8,259 bases of DNA from positions 1-8,259 of the forward strand of contig JBLMWU010000358.1 in the NCBI GenBank assembly GCA_050257395.1. The letters run 5' to 3'. This document shows, one piece after another, positions 1 through 5,772 of this stretch (its first letter is position 1; every line of letters starts with the position of its first letter). Source of the DNA: JAIRTY01 sp050257395 (GTDB lineage Bacteria; Actinomycetota; Actinomycetes; Streptosporangiales; Streptosporangiaceae). Under the pieces are notes generated by a model. The model saw nothing but the letters and a program-made list of their open reading frames with translations, made no database searches and had not been told where the DNA came from. The position numbers and the translations under genes were made by a program.

Positions 1-367
1 TGACCCGCTCGTGCTGCTCCCACGCACGGCCGGTCAGCCCCGCCAGCACCGCCCCGGGCCCGATCCGCTCCGCAGGGCCACCGGCGGCGAACCCCCGCCC
101 GGCCCGGCCGCCGGGCCGCGACAGCCCACCCGCCACGAACATCTCACCCGGCTTCGGCGCTGCCGCCGCCTGCGCCTCGAACAGTGCCAGCGCCAGGTCG
201 GCAGGGATCTCCGACAGAGCTGGGTCATCCGGCGGATCAGTATCGGGATCGGGCGCTAACTCCCACAGCTCTTCATCCGCGGGCAGGTGTGTCAGCCAGC
301 CCATGCCAGTGTCGCCGCTGGGACCACCGTCCCAGGAACGATCAGCCAGCTGGGCGGAGACAGTCAC
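1..367 (-). CDS. DUF222/HNH endonuclease-type protein, N-terminal part (partial)
   Basis: An open frame enters from an in-frame stop at 416-418 and runs leftwards off the window without a stop, so only about the first 122 residues are visible. They read as an acidic, Ala/Pro-rich leader (GMGWLTHLPADEELWELAPD), then a segment with LALALFEAQAAAAPKPGEMF and RGFAAGG, and end in GPGAVLAGLTGRAWEQ. That arrangement resembles the N-terminus of actinobacterial DUF222 proteins, many of which carry a C-terminal HNH nuclease domain and occur in several copies per genome. The DUF222 core and any HNH motif would lie beyond the edge, so nuclease activity is inferred from family resemblance only. Start choice: GTG at 367 has AGGAG four bases upstream. 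ATG at 379 and ATG at 394 are in frame, but their nearest purine-rich stretch (GAGGTGAT) is badly spaced. Family assignment is moderate, coding status good. Confidence 0.6.
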   Translation of the reverse strand, partial: MTVSAQLADRSWDGGPSGDTGMGWLTHLPADEELWELAPDPDTDPPDDPALSEIPADLALALFEAQAAAAPKPGEMFVAGGLSRPGGRAGRGFAAGGPAERIGPGAVLAGLTGRAWEQHERV

Positions 368-432
368 CGCGCTCCTCATGACAATCGCGGACATCACCTC
401 GAACCATGGCCAATCTTACCAGAAGAAGCACC

Positions 433-459
433 ATTATCGAACTTAATTTCTAATGACAA
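433..459 (-). promoter_or_regulatory. Candidate promoter for the DUF222-type gene
   Basis: On the minus strand TTGTCA (454-459) is followed after 15 bases by GATAAT (433-438). Each hexamer is one mismatch from the sigma-70 consensus, although the spacer is shorter than the usual 17. It lies in an AT-rich island (20 G/C in 55 bases at 411-465) and would start transcription about 50-60 bases before the GTG start. The composition contrast with the surrounding DNA supports a regulatory role; the exact hexamers are a guess. Confidence 0.35.
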
Positions 460-683
460 GATGCCAGGTCCGCAGGTGTCGCGGAGCCCGCCCGCGCACG
501 GAGCGCCGCAGGTTACAGTGCTGCTGCCGGCCAACCCCGGGCCGTGCGCCGCGGCCCGAGACCGCGTCCCCTCCCCCGTCCCTGCTGGAGCCCTGCCATG
601 ACTGGCGCCCGCCCCGCCGGCCGGCCAGCGCTGACCCGGCCGGGCCGGACGCTGCCGGCGGCGGATCGAACGCCCCCGGCGGC
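460..683. other. Leader region before the GH2 gene; start unresolved
   Basis: About 220 bases without a convincing gene. An ATG at 598 is preceded by CTGGAG and would be a normal start, but its frame (frame 1) gives an Arg/Pro-rich peptide that stops at 916-918. The neighbouring frame (frame 3) is open from 453 and becomes protein-like (Ala/Gly/Asp/Ser-rich) from roughly 620 onward, leading into the heptad repeat and Tat signal. The ATG at 453 of that frame has no ribosome binding site. The true start of the secreted enzyme is therefore unclear: 598 with a later frame change, or an unrecognised start in frame 3. Confidence 0.4.
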
Positions 684-809
684 CCGGCCACTGCGGACGG
701 CACCCCGGCCACTGCGGACGGCACCTCGGCCACTGCGGACGGCACCCCGGCTGCTGCGGATGGCACCCCGGCCACTGCGGACGGCACCCCGGCTGCTGCG
801 GACAGCACC
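684..809 (+). repeat. Six tandem 21-base repeats encoding a PATADGT-type heptad
   Basis: Six head-to-tail copies of a 21-base unit of the form CCGGCCACTGCGGACGGCAC plus C, at 684, 705, 726, 747, 768 and 789, with a partial copy following to 818. In frame 3 they encode PATADGT, PATADGT, SATADGT, PAAADGT, PATADGT and PAAADST. Because 21 is a multiple of three, copy-number change would not shift the frame. The unit sits just before the Tat motif in the same frame, so it is probably an N-terminal low-complexity stretch of the leader. It is not an intergenic satellite, because the substitutions keep frame 3 as an Ala/Thr/Asp/Gly-rich peptide. Confidence 0.85.
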
Positions 810-818
810 TCGGCCACT

Positions 819-1031
819 AGCGGCGGCGATCCGGCTGCTGGCAGCGGCGGCCCGGCTGCTGCGGGCAGATCCCGGCGGGCCGTGCTGCGCGCCGGGGCCC
901 TGGCCGGCGTGGCGCTGATCACGCCCGCGGCCCTCCGGGCGGGGCTCCGCACCGCCGCCCTGCGGGCCGGCACCCCCGCACCCACGCCCAGCCCGGACGC
1001 GGCCCCCGCCACCAGGGCCGCCTCCGCCCCC
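819..1031 (+). other. Tat signal peptide segment of the GH2 enzyme, in frame 3
   Basis: In frame 3 this stretch encodes GRSRRAVLRAG followed by the hydrophobic run ALAGVALITPAAL and an Ala/Pro/Thr-rich linker. S-R-R-A-V-L-R at 870-890 fits the twin-arginine pattern (S/T-R-R-x-hydrophobic-L), and the low-hydrophobicity core is typical of Tat substrates. The enzyme body that should follow lies in frame 1, and frame 1 itself has a stop at 916-918, so the leader cannot belong to frame 1. One surplus C in the five-C run at 1027-1031 would join the frames: the linker would then continue as AATPAAASASPPVPPASYEF into the enzyme. This is read as the detached N-terminus of the next gene, by a real frameshift or a sequence error. 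Confidence 0.65.
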
Positions 1032-1068
1032 GGCGGCCACGCCCGCCGCGGCATCCGCCTCCCCGCCG

Positions 1069-3114
1069 GTGCCTCCGGCCAGCTACGAGTTCAGCCAGGG
1101 CTGGCTGTTCGGCGGCCCCTACGTCGCTGGCTCGGCCGCGCCGGGTTACCACGACGGCGGCTTCACCGAGGTCACCCTGCCGCACACGGTCACCCCGCTG
1201 TCCTGGGGCGACTGGGACCACACCAGCTGGGAGAAGGTCTGGATCTACCGCAAGCACTTCGACGCCACCAGCGTCCTGGGCGGCCGGGTGTTCGCGGACT
1301 TCGACGGCGTGATGACCAGCGCCACGGCCGTGCTCAACGGTGTCACCGTCGCCCGCCACCAGGGCGGCTACCTGCCCTGGTCAGCCGAGCTCACGCAGCA
1401 CCTCCGGCCGGGGCGGAACGTGCTCGCCGTGATCGTGGACGCCCGGTGGCTGCCGGTGCCGCCGTCGGGCGCCCCGGCGGGCGCGGCCTCGGTCGACTTC
1501 CTGCAGCCCGGCGGGATCTACCGGGAAGCCGCCCTGCGGGTGGTGCCGCAGGCGTTCCTGGCCGACGTGTTCGCCCGGCCCATCGCGGTGCTGACCAGCA
1601 GCCCCGCCGTGCAGGTGCAGGCCACCATCGACGCGGCCGCCGCGGCGGGCCCGGTGACCGTGTTCCGCCCCGGCGGCTTCACCCTGAACGGCCAGCCGCT
1701 GAAGCTTTTCGGCCTCAACCGCCACCAGCTTTTCCCCTACATCGGCATGGCGGCGCCCGCCCGGCTGCAGCGCCGCGACGCGGAGGTCCTCCGCAACGAG
1801 CTGAACTGCAACATGGTCCGCTGCTCGCACTACCCGCAGTCGCCGCATTTCCTGGACGCCTGCGACGAGCTGGGCCTGATGGTGTGGCAGGAGCCGCCCG
1901 GCTGGCAGTACGTGGGCGACTCCGCCTGGCAGCAGCTCGCGCTCGCGAACATGCGGGACATGGTGGTCAGGGACCGGAACCGGCCGTCGGTGATCGTCTG
2001 GGGCGCCCGGCTCGACGAGACGGCGGACCAGCCCGCCCTCCATGCGCAGACCCGCAAGGCCGCCTACCAGCTCGACGGCAGCCGCCCCACCTCCGGGGCG
2101 ATGGCCAGCTACTCCACCACCGGCTGGGCCGAGGACGTGTTCGGGTACGACGACTACCAGCGGTCGAACGGGAACGCCACCCTCCAGCCCCCGCTGCCCG
2201 GCGTGCCGTACCTGGTCAGCGAAGCGGTGGGGGCGCTGGCCGGGCCGCACACCTACACCTGGACGGACCCGCCGGGTTCGCTGGCCGTGCAGGCGCTGAT
2301 ACACGCCCAGGTCCACAGCACCGCCGGGCTGGACCCGCGCTACGCCGGGCTGCTGGGCTGGGCCGGCTTCGACTACGCCTCCTACAACGCGGGCGACCGG
2401 ATCTGGCACGCGCTCAAGACCCCCGGTGTCATGGACACGTTCCGGGTGGCCAAGCCCGGTGCGGCCGTGTACCGCTCCCAGCTGGACCCGGCGGTGCGGC
2501 CGGTCATCCTGCCCGCCTTCTGGTGGGACTTCGGTCCCGGCTCGCCCGCGAACGGCCCGGGCCCGGGCGCGATGATCGCCACCAACTGCGACCGGCTGGA
2601 GATCTACGTGGGCGGCAGGCACCTGGCCACCGCCACCCCCGACACCGCCCGGTTCGGCGGCCTGCGCTACCCGCCGGTGTTCGCGGACCTCACCGTGGAC
2701 GGCTCCGCCCGGCCGGACCTGCGGATCGACGGGTACGTCAGCGGCAGGCCCCGGGCGACCCTGCGGATGTCGGCCGACCCCGCGCTGGACCGCCTGGCCC
2801 TGACCGCCGGCGCCACCGTGATCGAGGCCGACGGCTCGGACACGGCCCGGCTCACGTTCCGGGCCGTGGACGCGTTCGGCAACCACCGCCCCGGGGTCAC
2901 CGGCGCCGTCACGCTGACCCTGACCGGGCCGGCCGACCTGATCGGCGCCAGCCCGTTCCCGCTGGGCACCTACGGCGGCGTGGGCGGCGCCTTCGTGCGC
3001 TCCCGGCCGGGCCAGCCCGGGCAGGTCACCGTCACCGCCGCGCACCGCGTGCTGGGCCGGGACACGGCGGCGGTCACGATCATCCCGCCGGCGGTGGGCC
3101 GCAGCTTCCTGTGA
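1069..3114 (+). CDS. Glycoside hydrolase family 2 protein, secreted type, central domain truncated
   Basis: A GH2-type enzyme (beta-galactosidase/mannosidase/glucuronidase superfamily) cleaving an unknown beta-linked sugar, probably outside the cell. Numbering from GTG 1069: residues about 5-165 are the jelly-roll sugar-binding domain (GWLFGG, VWIYRKHF, LQPGGIYRE). The TIM barrel starts near 200 (GFTLNGQPLKLFGLNRHQ). It contains GH2 signature 1 from N248 (NMVRCSHYP...DELGLMVW) and signature 2 DRNRPSVIVWGARLDE, with the acid/base Glu at 317. The likely nucleophile is Glu385 (PYLVSEAVG). After the barrel comes a C-terminal beta-sandwich/Ig-like tail. Only about 30 residues lie between the first domain and the barrel, where GH2 enzymes normally have an Ig-like domain of about 100. 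The usual NE before the acid/base is DE. GTG 1069 has no ribosome binding site, so it is only the 5' limit of this frame; the true start is upstream (see the Tat segment). The MFS gene follows after 49 bases. Confidence 0.85.
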   Translation: MPPASYEFSQGWLFGGPYVAGSAAPGYHDGGFTEVTLPHTVTPLSWGDWDHTSWEKVWIYRKHFDATSVLGGRVFADFDGVMTSATAVLNGVTVARHQGGYLPWSAELTQHLRPGRNVLAVIVDARWLPVPPSGAPAGAASVDFLQPGGIYREAALRVVPQAFLADVFARPIAVLTSSPAVQVQATIDAAAAAGPVTVFRPGGFTLNGQPLKLFGLNRHQLFPYIGMAAPARLQRRDAEVLRNELNCNMVRCSHYPQSPHFLDACDELGLMVWQEPPGWQYVGDSAWQQLALANMRDMVVRDRNRPSVIVWGARLDETADQPALHAQTRKAAYQLDGSRPTSGAMASYSTTGWAEDVFGYDDYQRSNGNATLQPPLPGVPYLVSEAVGALAGPHTYTWTDPPGSLAVQALIHAQVHSTAGLDPRYAGLLGWAGFDYASYNAGDRIWHALKTPGVMDTFRVAKPGAAVYRSQLDPAVRPVILPAFWWDFGPGSPANGPGPGAMIATNCDRLEIYVGGRHLATATPDTARFGGLRYPPVFADLTVDGSARPDLRIDGYVSGRPRATLRMSADPALDRLALTAGATVIEADGSDTARLTFRAVDAFGNHRPGVTGAVTLTLTGPADLIGASPFPLGTYGGVGGAFVRSRPGQPGQVTVTAAHRVLGRDTAAVTIIPPAVGRSFL

Positions 3115-3127
3115 CCGCAGCCGCCCG

Positions 3128-3133
3128 TAAGCT
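3128..3133 (+). promoter_or_regulatory. Weak candidate -10 element before the MFS gene
   Basis: TAAGCT fits the TAnnnT -10 pattern common in actinomycetes and lies 30 bases before the MFS ATG. I find no good -35 at the proper distance (TTCCTG 16 bases upstream, inside the GH2 3' end, matches only TT). The same gap has a small inverted repeat, CCCGT (3124-3128) and ACGGG (3142-3146). The MFS gene may therefore have its own promoter or be read through from GH2. Confidence 0.25.
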
Positions 3134-3163
3134 CAAGGCGCACGGGAAGAGAACGGGAGGCCC

Positions 3164-4540
3164 ATGGCCACGCTGGAGCGGCCCGCCAGTGAGGCGGCAT
3201 CGCCCCGCCGTGGGCTGGCGTCGCTGCGGCCGCTGCGGCACCGCGCGTTCGCGCTGCTGTGGGCGGCCGGGCTGGTGTCGGTCATCGGGTCGTGGATGCA
3301 GACCGTCGCCGTGGGCGCGCTGGTGGTCTCGCACACCGGCAAGGCGACCTGGGCGGTGCTGGTCGCGGCGGGCGCGTTCCTGCCGATCGGGCTGCTGTCC
3401 CCGGTGGGCGGCGCGCTGGCCGACCGGCTGCCGCGGCGGCCGGTGCTGGTGGCCGGGAACCTGGCCGCCGCCGGCACCGCGGCGCTGCTCGCGCTGCTGG
3501 TCGCCGCCGGTCATGACAGCCCGGAGGCGGTGCTGGCGCTGGTGACCGTGCAGGGCGCGGCGTCCGCCGTGATCGGGCCGTTCCAGCAGGCGATCCTGCC
3601 CGACCTGGTGCCGCGCACCGACTTCCTGGCCGCCGTCTCCCTCAACTCGGCCCAGTTCAACCTGGGCCGGATCGCCGGGCCCGCGCTGGCGGGCGCGACC
3701 GTGGCCGCGTTCGGGTACCCGGTAGCGTTCGCCGCCAACGCGGTCTCGTTCCTGGCCGTGGTGGCAGCCCTGGGGTTCGTGCGGCTCGCCCCGCCGGCCG
3801 GCCAGTCACCGGGCCTGTTTTCCTCATTGCGAACGGGCTTCGCCCAGGCCAGGCAGGAACCGTCCTGCCGGGCGGCCATCGGGTCGATCGCCGTGGTCGC
3901 GTTCGTTGCGTCCCCGTTCATCGCGCTGGTCCCGGTGATGGCGCACCACCTGACCAGCGGCGGGCCCCGCGCGGTTGCGCAGGCCACGGCCGTGCTGACC
4001 ACGGCCCAGGGGGTCGGCGCGGTGGTGGGGGCGCTGTGCCTGGCGCCGCTGGCGGGCCGGTTCGGCCGCGGCCGGGTGCTGGCCGGCAGCCTGATCCTGC
4101 TCCCGGTGACGCTGCTCGGTTACGCCACGTCCCGGTCCCCCTGGTGGGGGGCGGTGACCCTGTTCGCGGTCGGCCTGGTCTACATCGGGGTGCTGTCCGG
4201 CCTGTCCACGGTGGTCCAGCTGCGCGCGCCGCAGGCCTACCGGGGCCGGGTGCTCAGCTTCTACCTGGTCGCGCTCGGCGTCGCCTACCCGCTGGGGTCG
4301 CTGGCGCAGGGGCCCATCATCGACCGGATCGGGATCGGCTGGACCACGGCAGGCTCGGCGCTGCTGCTGTCGCTGATCATGCTCGCCGTGGCCTGGCGGC
4401 GCCGGGCCACGGTGCGGGCGCTGACCGGCGACGCGGCGCCGGAGTCAGCCCTCCAGCCCGCCGGGGCTGGCCGGGACGTCGACGGAGTGCTCCCGCAGGG
4501 CGGCCAGCGGGACGATGTCCAGGGCCCGCTCATGGGTTGA
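3164..4540 (+). CDS. MFS transporter, EntS-like (MFS_3) exporter family
   Basis: A 458-residue inner-membrane proton-coupled transporter of the major facilitator superfamily. A cytoplasmic, Arg-rich N-terminus (PLRHRAFALLWAAGLVSVIGSWMQTVA) leads into about 12 hydrophobic helices. The conserved loop motif between helices 2 and 3, GGALADRLPRRP, is at residues 82-93. FQQAILPDLVPR, SLNSAQFNLGRIAGPALAG and RGRVLSFYLVALG are typical of the MFS_3 group around enterobactin exporter EntS and many drug-efflux proteins. That suggests export of a small molecule, substrate unknown, rather than sugar uptake for the upstream GH2 enzyme. The ATG is well set by GGGAGG four bases before it. The last ~32 residues after TGDAAPE are hydrophilic and are encoded by the reverse strand of the DUF2237 gene, so the original exporter probably ended near 4445. 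Expression may be shared with GH2. Confidence 0.9.
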   Translation: MATLERPASEAASPRRGLASLRPLRHRAFALLWAAGLVSVIGSWMQTVAVGALVVSHTGKATWAVLVAAGAFLPIGLLSPVGGALADRLPRRPVLVAGNLAAAGTAALLALLVAAGHDSPEAVLALVTVQGAASAVIGPFQQAILPDLVPRTDFLAAVSLNSAQFNLGRIAGPALAGATVAAFGYPVAFAANAVSFLAVVAALGFVRLAPPAGQSPGLFSSLRTGFAQARQEPSCRAAIGSIAVVAFVASPFIALVPVMAHHLTSGGPRAVAQATAVLTTAQGVGAVVGALCLAPLAGRFGRGRVLAGSLILLPVTLLGYATSRSPWWGAVTLFAVGLVYIGVLSGLSTVVQLRAPQAYRGRVLSFYLVALGVAYPLGSLAQGPIIDRIGIGWTTAGSALLLSLIMLAVAWRRRATVRALTGDAAPESALQPAGAGRDVDGVLPQGGQRDDVQGPLMG

Positions 4541-4837
4541 GGCCAGCACCACCGGCGCGGCCACGCCGTCCCGGTAGGCCCGCAGCCAGTTCACCGCCGT
4601 CACGCACCAGCGGTCCCCCGGCACCAGCCCGGGGAACCGGAACTGCGGCACCGGGGTGCTGAGGTCGTTGCCGATGCCGCGCTGGTGCTCGAGGAACTCA
4701 GCGGTCACCACCGCGCAGATGGTGTGGCTGCCCAGGTCCTCCGGCCCGGTGCGGCAGCACCCGTCACGGTAGAAGCCGGTGACCGGATCGTTGCCGCACG
4801 GTTCCAGCTCCCCGCCCAGCACGTTGCGCTCGCCCAT
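4445..4837 (-). CDS. DUF2237 family protein
   Basis: A 130-residue soluble protein that fits DUF2237 closely along its length: NVLGGELEPCGNDPVTGFYR near the start, then DGCCRTGPEDLGSHTICAVV, TAEFLEHQRGIGNDLSTP, FRFPGLVPGDRWCVTA and APVVLASTHERALDIVPLAA. The family is small, widespread in bacteria, and has no established function that I know of; the conserved Cys residues (EPCG, DGCC) and Gly/Asp-rich motifs are the main clues. I chose ATG 4837 because the conserved part begins there (MGERNVLGG); an upstream TTG at 4873 only adds a non-conserved PGLPAGGDTAL stretch. A GGGTGGGG stretch lies about 11 bases before the ATG. It begins 45 bases after the Rieske stop on the same strand, so co-transcription is likely. 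Its last 96 bases lie inside the convergent MFS gene. Confidence 0.9.
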   Translation of the reverse strand: MGERNVLGGELEPCGNDPVTGFYRDGCCRTGPEDLGSHTICAVVTAEFLEHQRGIGNDLSTPVPQFRFPGLVPGDRWCVTAVNWLRAYRDGVAAPVVLASTHERALDIVPLAALREHSVDVPASPGGLEG

Positions 4838-4882
4838 CAGAGCAGTATCCCCACCCGCCGGCAGGCCCGGCAACCGGACCGC

Positions 4883-5404
4883 TCACGCCAGGGTGATCTG
4901 GCCGCCCTGCACGGTGATGTTCCTGGGTGGCAGCGGGCTTGGTGCTGGGCCCGCTGCCACGCTGCCGTCCTTGACGCTGAACTGGCTGCCGTGGCACGGG
5001 CAGTCGATCCTGCCCATGGCGACTTTGTCGACCAGGCACTGCGCGTGCGTGCACACCGCACTGAACGCGCGGAACTGGCCTGCCGCCGGCTGGGTCACCA
5101 CGACCTGTGCCGCCGTGAACACCTTGCCGCCGCCGACCGGGATCTCACTGACCGCGCCCAGCGGCTTGCCGGCCGCCTGCGCCATGCCGCCCGCGGCGGG
5201 GGACGCCGCGCCGCCGCCCCCGGGCGCCATGCTCGCCGGGGCGACGGTGGAGTCCCCGTTCGCGGCCTCCTGCCTGGCGGCCGCCACCGCATCGCTGCGG
5301 ATCACGGCGCAGCCTGCCACCGTGCTGGCCAGGCCGGCCAGGCCTGCACCGGCCAGCAGGGTACGCCGGGTCACGTCGGTACCGGGCATCCGGTCGCGGG
5401 TCAC
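4883..5404 (-). CDS. Rieske [2Fe-2S] protein, Tat-exported lipoprotein
   Basis: A 173-residue Rieske iron-sulfur protein, likely an electron carrier on the outer face of the membrane. The N-terminus has a twin-arginine motif (TRRTLLAGAGLAG, Arg13-Arg14) and a lipobox-like TVAGC with Cys32, so it appears to be a Tat-dependent lipoprotein. A flexible Ala/Gly/Pro/Ser-rich linker (about 36-80) precedes the Rieske domain. Box 1 is C118-T-H120-A-Q-C123 and box 2 is C135-P-C137-H138-G-S-Q-F. C118, H120, C135 and H138 would hold the cluster, and C123 and C137 would form the usual disulfide, so all key residues are present. GTG 5404 is chosen for the GGGAGG six bases upstream; ATG 5389 is the alternative. 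No cytochrome b, oxygenase or reductase is adjacent, so the redox partner is unknown. DUF2237 follows 45 bases downstream. Confidence 0.92.
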   Translation of the reverse strand: MTRDRMPGTDVTRRTLLAGAGLAGLASTVAGCAVIRSDAVAAARQEAANGDSTVAPASMAPGGGGAASPAAGGMAQAAGKPLGAVSEIPVGGGKVFTAAQVVVTQPAAGQFRAFSAVCTHAQCLVDKVAMGRIDCPCHGSQFSVKDGSVAAGPAPSPLPPRNITVQGGQITLA

Positions 5405-5510
5405 CAGTTACCTCCCGGGGAATCAGCGCTGGACTTTGCCTGGCACCTGTATAGGGCACCGGCCGCCCAGCCGTCCTGACTCCGCCGGGTCGCGTAAGAG
5501 ACCCGTAATG

Positions 5511-5527
5511 CCTGGGCCCCGCCCAGG
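5511..5527. terminator. Perfect 7-bp GC hairpin, possible factor-independent terminator or RNA structure
   Basis: CCTGGGC (5511-5517), a three-base CCC loop, and GCCCAGG (5521-5527) form a perfect stem. There is no T-tract on either side, which is common for high-GC actinomycete terminators but also leaves the role open. The position between two divergent genes is odd for a terminator, as no upstream gene needs one on either strand. Confidence 0.35.
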
Positions 5528-5658
5528 CTGATGGTCAGGCTCGGCCCGCCTGCTCGGCGGTGCTACTGGACACGCGGACCGGCCTGGTTCAGTGAGGACC
5601 CATTGCCGTGAGATCCCTTACTGTTCCTCGTGCTGCGACCTGAGACAGCTGCCACCAG

Positions 5659-5683
5659 CCTTGGGTGCCCCGGTAACCCAGGG
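5659..5683. other. Inverted repeat / hairpin in the LuxR upstream region
   Basis: CCTTGGGT (5659-5666) can pair with ACCCAGGG (5676-5683) around a nine-base loop, eight pairs including one G-T wobble. It lies about 40 bases before the LuxR -35, so it may be an operator for an activator or repressor, or part of an untranslated RNA. There is no stronger evidence for either. Confidence 0.35.
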
Positions 5684-5725
5684 CGCAAGCGACAGCCCGA
5701 CATAACCCTGCGTCACCGGAAGCGG

Positions 5726-5754
5726 TTGGCGGTATCGGTAATTTTGCCTACGCT
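5726..5754 (+). promoter_or_regulatory. Candidate promoter for the LuxR gene
   Basis: TTGGCG (5726-5731), an exact 17-base spacer, and TACGCT (5749-5754, TAnnnT form). Transcription would start near 5761, right at the GAGG ribosome binding site, giving a leader of only about 12 bases. The spacing is ideal and the hexamers are moderate matches to the vegetative sigma consensus. Confidence 0.45.
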
Positions 5755-5772
5755 GCCACAGAGGTGAGGTCT

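Larger units (their letters stand above)
5405..5725. other. Divergent intergenic region with no gene
   Basis: This stretch separates the divergent Rieske and LuxR genes. The minus-strand reading next to the Rieske gene holds its GGGAGG site and a TATACA (about 5450-5455) that could be a -10, but no clear -35 pairs with it. The rest contains two hairpins, listed separately. Open frames crossing here are the reverse strand of the Rieske gene running out and show no family motifs. I do not recognise a known riboswitch, tRNA or small RNA. Confidence 0.5.

Noticed and set aside
684..818. CRISPR-like array
   Set aside because: The 21-base units are directly adjacent without spacers and keep a coding frame; no cas genes nearby.
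443..1054. Minus-strand open frame opposite the repeat and Tat leader (AVAGVPSA-type repeats)
   Set aside because: It is the reverse reading of the 21-base repeat, without a ribosome binding site or motif; the plus-strand frame 3 carries a Tat signal instead.
1381..3045. 554-residue minus-strand open frame opposite the GH2 gene
   Set aside because: Gly/Val/Arg/His-rich with no recognisable domain, opposite a gene with clear catalytic motifs; a typical antisense shadow in high-GC DNA.
3124..3146. CCCGT/ACGGG inverted repeat as a terminator after the GH2 gene
   Set aside because: Only five pairs around a 13-base loop and no T-tract; too weak to call.
1040..3545. Continuation of the long plus-strand open frame (453-3545, frame 3) across the GH2 gene
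   Set aside because: After about 1040 it is Arg/Pro/Gly-rich with no family motifs and runs across two real genes in other frames; only its first part (heptad repeat and Tat signal) is meaningful.
4685..5531. Plus-strand open frames of 250-264 residues across the Rieske and DUF2237 genes
   Set aside because: Opposite two genes with intact conserved motifs, and with no domain signature of their own.
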